From positions 485,001-549,000 of the forward strand of contig NC_091369.1 in the NCBI RefSeq assembly GCF_038502225.1: a stretch of DNA of 64,000 bases. Direction: 5' to 3'. Position numbers and translations under genes: made by a program. Each line of letters starts with the position of its first letter. Within the stretch, counting starts at the first letter, position 1. Under the pieces are notes generated by a model. It did not search any database. It saw only the letters and a list, made by a program, of their open reading frames with translations, and was not told the origin of the DNA. This document shows positions 52,875-61,978 of this stretch, piece after piece. This DNA comes from Cherax quadricarinatus. Taxonomy: Eukaryota > Arthropoda > Malacostraca > Decapoda > Parastacidae.

Positions 52875-53270
52875 GTATTTGCAAGTAACACCAGCAGTAG
52901 CAGTAACAGCAGTAGCAGTAACGTCATCAGCAGCAACATCAACGATAAAAAACATGCAGCGACAACAGCAGCAATAACAGCAGTAGCAGCTGCAGTAACA
53001 GCAGTATCAGTGAGAACAGCACCATCGACAACACTAGCTGCAATAGTGGCATCAGTAGCAGCGACAACATTTACAACAGTGACAAAAGTAACAACGACAT
53101 TGGCAACAACAGTAGCAGCAACAATATTTACAACAATGGCATCAACAATAATATCAACAACAGTAGCAGTAACAACAGCAACAGTGACATCAACAATATC
53201 ATCAACAGTGACAACAGCGGTAGCAGCAACAGTGGCAACAACAAAAGTAGCAGTAACAGGAGTCATCGTT
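52875..53270. repeat. AGC/AAC trinucleotide-rich tract
   Basis: Loose agcagtagcagtaacagcag and caacaacagtagcagcaaca repeats. The Ala/Thr-rich and Val/Ala-rich frames are artefacts of triplet repetition. From 53,271 to 53,435 there is C/T-rich sequence; a T run lies at 53,440-53,465. Confidence 0.85.
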
Positions 53271-53469
53271 AATTTCCCTTTGTTACTGCCAGTTCTCACT
53301 CTCACCACACCTAGGTGTCCCCCTCCTTTCCTACCTCCATCCGTATTTTCACTCCCTCCTTTCCTACCTACCTTTGCTCCCTCCCTCTCTACCTTCACTC
53401 TCTCCCTCCCCACCTTCTCTTCATTCCTCAGCCTCTTTCATATTTTTTTTTTTTTTTTTTTTTTTACAC

Positions 53470-54250
53470 AGGGTTTGACAAGGTTAAGGATCCCTAGCTT
53501 TATTGACAGCTATATTACAGGTTAAGGATTCCTAACTTTATTGGCAAGCTAAGAGCTGTTACCTACATCAGCTCATTTGAAAGCATTTTTATTGTTATGA
53601 GACATACAAGTACGGGACAGGATGAAGTTGGAGCCATCTGTGGGCCAGCATTTTCATTTGATCAACTGACTTTATCTCGTTGATATCATTATGCTGTACG
53701 AATGTGTTCCATACTCGAGTCATCCTGGGTATGTATGATCTCAGATGGAGTGATGTTCTGGAGAAGGGTACAGCCAGAGTGAAGTTGCTGCTTTCTGCCC
53801 GTCTTGTGGCATAAAAGCTTGTTTCACGCTGTCCTCGAAGTGGATCCAAGTGTGGTATTTTGACAATATTGGCCTTGTACATAACAGTAAGGCCACCCAC
53901 ATCCCTCCTATGTTGAAGGCTCTGCTGAAATGACAGATCTATCCAGGATGGGTCCAGGCGAGAGATGAGACGTCTTGCTCTGTTCTCTACTCTGTCCAGC
54001 AGTCGCAGATGAGAGGGGGGGCAGGCAAACCAAGAAAGTGGAGCATACTCAAGGTGTGAGCGTACTTGTGCCTCGTATAGGATCTTGCAACCCCTACTGT
54101 CAAGCAGATGCGAGATACGGCGAAGTGCTGTAAGCTTCCTGGCTGCCTTGTTTGCTAGATTTACAACATGGTTCTTCATGGTTAGTTTGGAGTCAAATTT
54201 CACCCCAAGGATATCAACTTCTTCTCCAGGTGCCAACATCCTCCCATTCA

Positions 54251-54252
<2 letters not shown>
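53470..54252 (-). mobile_element. Non-LTR retrotransposon 3' part with RT C-terminus
   Basis: Minus-strand frame (codons from about 54,250 down to 53,595) reads PGEEVDILGVKFDSKLTMKN, RRISHLLDSRGCKILYEAQV, SHLEYAPLSWFACPPSHLRL, SLQHRRDVGGLTVMYKANI and MTRVWNTFVQHNDINEIKSV. This is the region C-terminal to the RT catalytic core in jockey-superfamily-like LINE proteins; the FADD box itself is absent. It is cut at its 5' side by a (GA)n tract. The 3' UTR has two CAATAAAG-like signals and a partly duplicated aaggatccctagctttattg segment (53,486 and 53,523). It is open but lacks catalytic residues. Confidence 0.85.

Positions 54253-54331
<79 letters not shown>
54253..54331. repeat. (CT)n microsatellite
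   Basis: About 78 bp of pure CT at the truncation point of the LINE. The Arg/Glu repeats read on the minus strand are not part of the element protein. From 54,332 to 54,600 nothing is recognised. Confidence 0.97.
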
Positions 54332-54336
<5 letters not shown>

Positions 54337-54599
54337 TCAACATTGGAGACACCTTTATCTCAACAAAATATAATTTGTTCGCTGTCAGTATTCCTGTTGC
54401 TTATCACTGTCATTTGTACTGAGCACCATGGCAGCGAAGAAGACAAGTACTGGGCGGTCAGAGGTGCGTCCAAGCACGGAATCCTGTGTGATTATTACGG
54501 AAAGATGGGTAGTGCATGTGGGTCAGGTAGGTAGACACTTTTCATGTTAGCTGTGAAGTCAGTCGTGGGGAGTGGTGTCCTTAGATGGTGATTGTGATT

Positions 54600-54785
54600 T
54601 GTGGTGTAGTGGGTGGTGTTTATGGTGTGGTGGGTGATGTTTGTGGTGTGGTGGGTGGTGTTTGTAGTTTGGTGGGTGGTGTTTATGGTGTGGTGGATGG
54701 TGTTTGAAGTGTGGTGGGTGATGTTTGTGGTGTGGTGGGTGGTGTTTATGGTGTGGTGGGTGGTGTTTGTAGTGTGGTGGGTGTG
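54600..54785. repeat. GGTGG-rich minisatellite, block 1
   Basis: 18-bp units gtgtggtgggtggtgtttg with variants. Confidence 0.9.
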
Positions 54786-54929
54786 TCAGCATAGTTGTTG
54801 ATCCCCTTACATGTGCTGTATAGCTTAGCTGAGTATCATAGTACCATCCATGTGTTTATATAGAAGATCCCTACTAAGCCTAGTGACTGTATGACGTCAC
54901 GGGATGCGGCATGAGTTAGTGGGTCCCGG

Positions 54930-55370
54930 TGGGTGATGTTTGTGGTGTGGTGGGTGGTGTTTATGGTGTGGTGGGTGGTGTTTGTAGTGTGGTGGGTGAT
55001 GTTTGTGGTGTGGTGGGTGGTGTTTATGGTGTGGTGGGTGGTGTTTGTAGTGTGGTGGGTGATGTTTGTGGTGTGGTGGGTGGTGTTTATGGTGTGGTGG
55101 GTGGTGTTTATGGTGTGGTGGGTGGTGTTTGTAGTGTGGTGGGTGATGTTTGTGGTGTGGTGGGTGGTGTTTATGGTGTGGTGGGTGATGTTTGTGGTGT
55201 GGTGGGTGTGCGGTGGGTGATGTTTGTAGTGTGGTGGGTGGTGTTTGTGGTGTGGTGGGTGTGCGGTGGGTGATGTTTGTGGTGTGGTGGGTGATGTTTA
55301 TGGTGGGTGGTGTTTGTAGTGTGGTGGGTGTTGTGTGGTGGGTGTTTTGTGGTGTGGTGGGTGATGTTTG
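54930..55370. repeat. GGTGG-rich minisatellite, block 2
   Basis: 18-bp units tgtggtgggtggtgtttat / tttgtag in repeating groups of three to four. Ends where the LINE begins. G-rich plus strand. Unique DNA separates it from block 1. Confidence 0.92.
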
Positions 55371-56297
55371 TGGTACCTGGAGGTTACCTGGAGGTTATTC
55401 CGGGGATCAACGCCCCCGCGGCCCGATCCATGACCAGGCCTCCCGATGGATCAGGGCCTGATCAACTAGGCTGTTACTGCTGGCCGCACGCAGTCCAACG
55501 TACGAGCCACAGCCCGGCTGATCCGGTACTGACTTTAGGTATCTGTCCAGCTCTCTCTTGAAGGCAGCCAGGGGTTTATTGGCAATTCCCCTAATGCTTG
55601 ATGGGAGGCTGTTGAACAGTTTTGGGCCCCGGACACTTATGGTGTTTTCCCTTAGTGTACCAATGGCGCCCCTACTTTTTATTGGGGGCATTTTGCATCG
55701 CCTGCCCAGTCTTTTACTTTCGTAGGGAGTGATTTCTGTGTGCAGATTTGGGACCATTCCTTCCAAGATTTTCCAAGTGTAGATTATGATATATCTCTCC
55801 CTCCTGCGTTCCAACGAGTACAAGTCAAGTGCTTCCAAGCGTTCCCAGTAGTTAAGGTGCTTGACAGAACTTATACGTGCAGTAAAGGATCTGTGTACAC
55901 TCTCTAGATCTGCGATTTCACCTGCTTTGAGTGGAGATGTTAATGTACAGCAGTATTCTAGCCTAGAGAGAACAAGTGATTTGAAAAGGATCATCATGGG
56001 CTTGGCATCTCTCGTTTTGAAAGTTCTCATTATCCATCCTATCATTTTCTTTGCACGTGCGATCGTGGCACTGTTGTGATCCTTGAAAGTGAGATCCTCA
56101 GACATTACTACTCCCAGGTCCCTTACATTAATTTTCCGCTCTATTGTATGGCCGGAGTCAGTAGTATACTCTGTTCTAGTTATTATCTCTTCCAGTTTTC
56201 CATAACGGAGTAGTTGGAATTTGTCCTCATTGAACATCATATTGTTTACCGTTGCCCACTGGAAAACTTTGTTTATATCTTCTTGGAGATTAACCGT
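55371..56297 (-). mobile_element. 5'-truncated LINE inserted in the GGTGG minisatellite
   Basis: Array sequence flanks it on both sides (…gtttgtgg / …gtagtgggtgatg). Its 3' end is a tandem pair of ttacctggagg (55,375-55,396), i.e. AACCTCCAGGT repeats on the element strand. The tail gggatcaacgcccccgcggc matches the end of the tRNA SINE. Copies of the tail are at 38,703 and 63,600. Confidence 0.9.
55407..56270 (-). pseudogene. LINE RT C-terminal region, open but lacking the RT core
   Basis: 277 codons open from MMFNEDKFQLLRYGKLEE; the frame upstream (VNNMMFNEDK) runs to the truncation point near 56,290. Blocks: INVRDLGVVMSEDLTFKDH, WIMRTFKTRDAKPMMILFKS, LNYWERLEALDLYSLERRR, RYIIIYTWKILEGMVPNLHT, ISVRGPKLFNSLPSSIRGI and FKRELDRYLKSVPDQPGC, all typical of the thumb and C-terminal part of CR1/jockey-type LINE proteins. 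The endonuclease and FADD motifs are missing because of 5' truncation. The last ~45 codons overlap the part shared with the SINE. Confidence 0.85.
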
Positions 56298-57622
56298 GTA
56301 GTGGGTGATGTTTGTGGTGGGTGTTTTATGGTGTGGTGGGTGGTGTTTGTGGTGGGTGTTTTATGGTGTGGTGGGTGATGTTTGTGGTGGGTGGAGTTTG
56401 TGGTGGGTGTTTTATGTTGTGGTGGGTGTTTTATGGTGTGGTGGGTGGAGTTTGTGGTGGGTGTTTTATGGTTTGGTGGGTGATGTTTGTGGTGGGTGTT
56501 TTATGGTTTGGTGGGTGGTGTTTGTGGTGGGTGTTTTATGGTGTGGTTTACCTGGAGAGAGTTTCGGGGGTCAATGCCCCCGCGGCCCGGTCTGTGACCA
56601 GGTGGTGGGTGGAGTTTGTGGTGGGTGTTTTATGGTTTGGTGGGTGATGTTTGTGGTGGGTGTTTTATGGTGTGGTGGGTGTTTTATGGTGTGGTGGGTG
56701 GTGTTTGTGGTGGGTGTTTTATGGTGTGGTGGATGGTGTTTGTGGTGGGTGTTTTATGGTGTGGTGGGTGATGTTTGTGGTGGGTGTTTTATGGTGTGGT
56801 GGGTGATGTTTGTGGTGGGTGTTTTATGGTGTGGTGGGTGGTGTTTGTGGTGGGTGTTTTATGGTGTGGTGGGTGGTGTTTGTGGTGGGTGTTTTATGGT
56901 GTGGTGGGTGGTGTTTGTGGTGGGTGTTTTATGGTGTGGTGGGTGGTGTTTGTGGTGGGTGTTTTATGGTGTGGTGGGTGGTGTTTGTGGTGGGTGTTTT
57001 ATGGTGTGGTGGGTGATGTTTGTGGTGGGTGTTTTATGGTGTGGTGGGTGATGGTTATGGTGGGTGTTTTATGGTGTGGTGGGTGATGGTTATGGTGGGT
57101 GTTTTATGGTGTGGTGGGTGGTGTTTGTGGTGGGTGTTTTATGGTGTGGTGGGTGGTGTTTGTGGTGGGTGTTTTATGGTGTGGTGGGTGGTGTTTGTGG
57201 TGGGTGTTTTATGGTGTGGGCGGTGTTTGGTGTTGCGTGTTTTATGGTGTGGTGGGTGGTGTTTGTGGTGGGTGTTTTGTGGTGGGTGGTGTTTGTGGTG
57301 GGTGATGTTTGTGGTGGGTGTTTTATGGTGTGGTGGGTGGTGTTTGTAGTGTGGTGGGTGGTGTTTGTGGTGGGTGTTTTGTGGTTTGATGTTTGTGGTG
57401 GGTGTTTTATGGTGTGGGCGGTGTTTGGTGTTGCGTGTTTTATGGTGTGGTGGGTGATGGTTATGGTGGGTGTTTTATGGTGGGTGGTGTTTGTGGTATG
57501 GGTGATGTTTGTGGTGGGTGTTTTATGGTGTGGTGGGTGGTGTTTGTAGTGTGGTGGGTGGTGTTTGTAGTGTGGTGGGTGGTGTTTGTAGTGTGGTGGG
57601 TGGTGTTTGTGGTGGGTGTTTA
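56298..57622. repeat. GGTGG-rich minisatellite, block 3 (35-bp units)
   Basis: Units gtttgtggtgggtgttttat + ggtgtggtgggtggt (35 bp), with two related segments (about 57,215 and 57,410) carrying gggcggtgtttggtgttgcg. A SINE 3' end lies inside at 56,549. All three plus frames are open in places (Trp/Val/Gly-rich) and are not genes. From 57,623 to 57,764 there is unique sequence. Confidence 0.93.
56549..56602 (-). mobile_element. SINE/LINE 3' end fragment inside the minisatellite
   Basis: Only the last ~54 bp: tacctggagagagtttcggg, ggtcaatgcccccgcggccc and ggtctgtgaccagg, flanked by array units. An extreme 5' truncation or an abortive insertion. Confidence 0.85.
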
Positions 57623-57769
57623 TCATTTAAGAGGAAACTAGAAGAATGAGAAGAGTATATCATCCTTGGTCCCACGTTGCCTTGGTGCAAGTATTGCTCT
57701 CCAGGTGTTGCACCAACTGGGTGTGTTCCTTGGCACTCTGTATCATCTGAGAGTATTGTCTTGTACTCA

Positions 57770-57839
57770 TCTCAGCTCCTTACTCTGCTGAGCTGAGTCT
57801 CGACCCCTGCATCCACAATTAGGTGAGTACACACACACA

Positions 57840-57916
<77 letters not shown>
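57770..57916 (+). mobile_element. LINE 3' tip with (CA)n-(TG)n-(TA)n tail
   Basis: gctgagtctcgacccctgca + tccacaattaggtgagtac matches 36,035-36,072 and is followed by the same microsatellite order. Only about 45 bp of the element is present. Confidence 0.75.
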
Positions 57917-57920
<4 letters not shown>

Positions 57921-58137
57921 ATTGCGAATAAGGGTGAAGTTGCTAGCAGTGTGCTGCACAGTCACATGGGGAAACTAAGGGTAAATGATCGTGTAAGTCA
58001 AAGACAACTCTCTGTATTATTCCAAAGAAAATTCACGATTAAAAGCAAATAAGTTATGTGGAACTTGGTAACAGCCTTGACACACGATCCTGTACCACAA
58101 CTCTTCAAGGATGAACGGTGGAGAATGGGACACTTAT
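57917..58137. other. No gene recognised
   Basis: Unique sequence without recognisable coding or repeat structure. Confidence 0.45.
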
Positions 58138-58285
58138 GTAACATATGGGGATCTTTATTGAGGAGACGTTTCGCCACACAGTGGCTTCATCAGTCCAATA
58201 CAAAACAGAGCGGACTGAAGGCCACTGTGTGGCGAAACGTTTCCTCAGTAAAGATTCCCATACGTTGAATAAGTTTATTCTCCAA
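58138..58285. mobile_element. Foldback element with a canonical hammerhead in the left arm
   Basis: Left arm gggatctttattgaggagac… and right arm …cgaaacgtttcctcagtaaag + attccc are inverted copies separated by only about 12 bp. The left arm carries a complete minus-strand motif. In the right arm the core is CTGAAG followed directly by GCCAC, so A9 and the extra A have been lost. The tail continues ttgaataagtttattctcca + agttgtcggt. Confidence 0.85.
58156..58200 (-). ncRNA. Type I hammerhead ribozyme, canonical core and GUC site
   Basis: Minus strand, 5' to 3': stem I TATT (58,197-58,200) and GGA (58,194-58,196), core CUGAUGA (58,187-58,193), one extra A (58,186), stem II GCCAC-UGU-GUGGC (58,173-58,185, 5 bp), GAAA (58,169-58,172), C (58,168), cleavage triplet GUC (58,165-58,167), stem I UCC (58,162-58,164), bulge UC, AAUA (58,156-58,159). 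Stem III is only A-C/G-U, like the very short stems in Penelope-like element and retrozyme hammerheads, which act best as dimers or tandems. Cleavage is predicted 3' of 58,165. The extra A is the one deviation from consensus. Confidence 0.8.
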
Positions 58286-58636
58286 GTTGTCGGTTGTCTA
58301 AACCTTTTATCACAGGGATGAAAGGTGTCCTGATTCTAGTGAAAGGCTCTTGATGCTAGGAGTTGGATCTGCCCTAAGCGTCCTTAGCACCGTGTGTTGC
58401 CAGGCTGAAGACATCATGGCAGCTAAGCTTAAGTATCCAGCCCAACAGTGGCCAGGAAAGATTAGAAACCAGAGTCTCTCTGGTTTCATTATATACAGCG
58501 GTTGGTTGAATTTACCATAGCTATATCTAAGAAAAGCTAGGCCTCCAGAGGCCCAGGAGCTGAAGGAATACACGAGTATATGATGTGGATTTGAAGTGTT
58601 TACACTGAGAAGACTTTGGAAGGATTGTAGATGAAT
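58286..58636. other. No gene recognised
   Basis: Unique sequence. Short frames on the minus strand have no supporting motifs. Confidence 0.45.
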
Positions 58637-58765
58637 GGTTCAGAGAACCGACACGTTGATAAATTAAACACATGTGCAACTCTTGGGTATCTTTATTGAG
58701 GAAACGTTTCTCCACACAGTGGCGAAACCCAAGAGTTGTACACGTGTCTAATTTATCAACTATGG
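58637..58765. mobile_element. Collapsed foldback element
   Basis: acacatgtgcaactcttggg + tatctttattgaggaaacg and ccacacagtggc + gaaacccaagagttgtacac are inverted arms; the core CTGANGA and half of the motif are deleted at the join. Confidence 0.6.
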
Positions 58766-58789
58766 AAGGATGCTGGATGAGGAATCCTT

Positions 58790-58940
58790 GCTGACACAAC
58801 CTGGTTGACACATCCTGCCTGACACAACCTGGCTGGCACAACCTGCCTGACACAACCTGCCTGACACAACCTGGTTGGCACTTTCTGCCTGACACAACCT
58901 GGCTGGCACAACCTGCCTGAAACAACCTGCCTGACGAAGC
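58790..58940. repeat. 14-bp degenerate tandem repeat
   Basis: About ten imperfect units of acacaacctgcctg / acacaacctggctg. Confidence 0.85.
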
Positions 58941-59049
58941 CAAACTAACTAGCCAGTCAAACAAGGAATCATTGAAACCGGTCACAGGAATGTCAAAGAC
59001 ACACATGTGTAAGACAGGTTCTTGTCAAGATGATAGCCTAGTGGAGAAA

Positions 59050-59190
59050 AATGGTATAAAATACCAAAACGATGGAAAAAGAGACACAATTTCAGCGCAA
59101 TGCAATCCTTTGTTGACAACGTTTCGCCCAACACAGTGGTCTTTATCAAGTTAAAAGCAGATCTGTTTGTGATTGTAACTTTACTGCATT
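59050..59190 (-). mobile_element. Foldback-family half element, subfamily 2
   Basis: Starts with the family terminus aaatggtataaaataccaaa. On the minus strand: core TTGATAA, stem II GACCAC-TGT-GTTGGGC (imperfect), gaaac, gtt, then aacaaaggattgcat. The U3/A8 core is kept; stem I is weak. Confidence 0.55.
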
Positions 59191-59211
59191 TGTGTCTCTT
59201 TGCTTTCCATG

Positions 59212-59302
59212 ACAGGGCAAGCACCAGACGAGCCTGGCCTATGACCGGGCTCCGGGAATAGAAAAACTCTCGGAACTCTTCAAAGGTACATCAAAGGTAT
59301 AT
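59212..59302 (+). mobile_element. LINE 3' end fragment
   Basis: gggcaagcaccagacgagcc, gaccgggctccgggaataga and cttcaaaggtacatcaaagg, with the CAAAGGTA tandem end. Confidence 0.8.
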
Positions 59303-59344
59303 GGTATCTTGATGGTGAAGCTTGTTGTGAGCAGCAGCCACTTC

Positions 59345-59425
59345 AGGATGTCACGTTATTATTATGATAAACACACAGGGGTCATACAGCGCCTTGATAA
59401 TGGGAAATAATCTAGTTTAATCCGA
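59345..59425. mobile_element. Short interspersed repeat, inverted copy
   Basis: ttattattatgataaacaca, caggggtcatacagcgcctt and gataatgggaaataatctag: same family as 48,590. From 59,426 to 59,715 no gene is recognised. Confidence 0.5.
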
Positions 59426-59719
59426 GGAAAGTGAGAGCATCTCTATTTCACTGGATCAAGAGCCCTTCGCTAACATCATTGAACTCCTCCCCCTTGAATG
59501 TCAGGAGGCCAGAGGTCAGTGTCTTGAGGAAGGGCGCGGCGCGCGCACCTGGGGGCGTGCCAGGTCTCTCGACATTAGTGGGTGTAAACCTGATGTTGAC
59601 TGATTGGAAACTCAGCTAGACATGTATCTGATGCAACTGAGATAGGCAGAAGAGTTGTCCCATCCACTCACAGCTGCTCAACTTTCTCCTTAAAGAATAG
59701 GTTTCCTGCAGAACTTGAG

Positions 59720-60080
59720 GCGTGATCTGTGTTGGTGGTGTTGTATTATGGGTGGAGGTGTTGTATTATGAGTGGAGGAGTTGGTGTTGTTGTTGTTATA
59801 TGGGTGGAGGTGTTGTATTATATGGGTGGAGGTGTTGGTGTTGTATTATGGGTGGAGGTGTTGGTGTTGTATTATTGATGGAGGTATTGGTGTTGCTGTA
59901 GTATTGATGGAGGTGTTCGTGTTGCTGTATAATTGATGGAGGTGTTGGTGGTGCTGTATTAAATGGGTGGAGGAGTTGGTGGTGTTGTATTATGGGTGGA
60001 GCTGTTGGTGTTGCTGTATTATTGATGGAGGTGATCGTGGTGCTGTATTATTAATGGAAGTGTTGGTGGTTTTGATAATT
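59720..60080. repeat. Degenerate G/T-rich repeat
   Basis: Imperfect units of tgttgtattatgggtggagg + tgttggtg of varying length, with gatggaggt variants. Confidence 0.85.
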
Positions 60081-60204
60081 TATGTGGCTACCACGTCTCC
60101 CCTGGTTTTTATTTTTCCATCTTCTAATGTGGTCAAGAGCTGTTTCTTAGCCTCTAGTTGCACATTTTCTTTAACTCGGATACCACTACATTTTCTTTAA
60201 ATAC

Positions 60205-61605
60205 TTTATCAGGTGTTGTAGCCTTGTGTTATGAGTAGATATGTAAGTGTTGTGGTGTTGTAGCCTTGTCTCATGAGTGGATATGTAAGTGTTGGGGTGT
60301 TGTAGCCTTGTCTCATGAGGGGATATGTAAGTGTTGTGGTGTTGTAGCCTTGTATTATGAGTAGATATGTAAGTGTTGTGGGGTTGTAGCCTTGTCTCAT
60401 GAGTGGATATGTAAGTGTTGTGGTGTTGTAGCCTTGTCTCATGAGGGGATATGTAAGTGTTGTGGTGTTGTAGCCTTGTGTTATGAGTGGATATGTAAAT
60501 GTTGTGGTGTTGTAGCCTTGTGTTATGAGTAGATATGTAAGTGTTGTGGTGTTGTAGCCTTGTGTTATGAGTAGATATGTATGTGTTGTGGTGTTGTAGC
60601 CTTGTGTTATGAGTAGATATGTAAGTGTTGTGGTGTAGCCTTGTGTTATGAGTAGATATGTAAGTGTTGTGGTGTTGTAGCCTTGTGTTATGAGTAGATA
60701 TGTAAGTGTTGTGGTGCTGTAGCCTTGTGTTATGAGTAGATATGTAAGTGTTGTGATGTTGTAGCCTTGTATTATGAGTAGATATGTAAGTGTTATGGTG
60801 TTGTAGCCTTGTGTTATGAGTAGATATGTAAGTGTTGTGGTGTTGTAGCCTTATGTTATGAGTAGATATGTAAGTGTTGTGGTGTTGTAGCCTTGTGTTA
60901 TGAGTAGATATGTAAGTGTTGTGGTGTTGTAGCCTTGTGTTATGAGTGGATATGTAAGTGTTGTGGTGTTGTAGCCTTGTGTTATGAGTGGTTATGTAAG
61001 TGTTGTGGTGTTGTAGCCTTGTGTTATGAGTGGATATGTAAGTGTTGTGGTGTTGTAGCCTTGTGTTATGAGTAGATATGTAAGTGTTGTGGTGTTGTAG
61101 CCTTGTGTTATGAGTAGATATGTAAGTGTTGTGGTGTTGTAGCCTTGTCTCATGAGTGGTTATGTAAGTGTTGTGGTGTTGTAGCCTTGTCTCATGAGTG
61201 GTTATGTAAGTGTTGTGGTGTTGTAGCCTTGTCTCATGAGTGGTTATGTAAGTGTTGTGGTGTTGTAGCCTTGTCTCATGAGTGGTTATGTAAGTGTTGT
61301 GGTGTTGTAGCCTTGTCTCATGAGTGGTTATGTAAGTGTTGTGGTGTTGTAGCCTTGTGTTATGAGTGGATATGTAAGTGTTGTGGTGTTGTAGCCTTGT
61401 GTTATGAGTGGATATGTAAGTGTTGTGGTGTTGTAGCCTTGTGTTATGAGTGGATATGTAAGTGTTGTGGTGTTGTAGCCTTGTGTTATGAGTGGATATG
61501 TAAGTGTTGTGGTGTTGTAGCCTTGTGTTATGAGTGGATATGTAAATGTTGTGGTGTTGTAGCCTTGTGTTATGAGTGGATATGTAAGTGTTGTGGTGTT
61601 GTAGC
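60205..61605. repeat. 42-bp minisatellite, about 33 copies
   Basis: Units gtgttatgagtagatatgta + agtgttgtggtgttgtagcctt. Variant classes are grouped: gtctcatgag with gtggttatg in one block (61,145-61,350), gagtagatatg in the centre. Frames of 14-residue repeats are artefacts. From 61,606 to 61,785 nothing is recognised. Confidence 0.95.
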
Positions 61606-61785
61606 CTCAGTCAATAATGTTAGTAATATTTATAAAATTACACACATTGTTTTCAGTCCAAGTGAAATCATTTTTATTTAAGTGATGGGTGAACTATATG
61701 CACTAAATGGGCAGAATAAATAGTGGAGAGTAATACATATATACATTTAAAAATTAGTGACGTACCTGGAAATATAAACACTTAA

Positions 61786-61978
61786 CCAGTATAATGTGAT
61801 CCTTTATTGACAACGTTTCGCCCACACAGTGGACTTTATAAGTCACAAATAGATCTACCTGGGTGAAAATCTGTTTGTGACTTGATAAAGCCCACTGCCT
61901 GGGCGAAACGTTGTTAATAAAGGATCACATTGTACTGCTTAAGTTTTTTATTTTCATTGTGTCGGTATTTTCTACCAT
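61786..61978. mobile_element. Foldback element, subfamily 2
   Basis: Left arm ataatgtgatcctttattga + caacgtttcgcccacacagt and right arm aaagcccactgcctgggcga + aacgttgttaataaaggatc are inverted copies, with agtcacaaatagatctacct and its complement between them. Ends in tgtcggtattttctacca. The right arm has the U3/A8 hammerhead-like motif; the left core has lost one base. Confidence 0.8.
61878..61919 (+). ncRNA. Hammerhead-like motif with U3/A8 core
   Basis: Stem I UGAC (61,878-61,881), core TTGATAA (61,882-61,888), an extra A, stem II GCCCA-CTGCC-TGGGC (61,890-61,904), GAAA (61,905-61,908), C, GUU (61,910-61,912), stem I GUUA. Stem I pairs with one G-U. Subfamily consensus would have GTGACT… and GUUGUCA, a perfect match. 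Confidence 0.55.

Noticed and set aside
52133..53525. Thr-, Ala- and Val-rich frames of 100-230 codons
   Set aside because: Created by ACC and AGC trinucleotide repeats on both strands.
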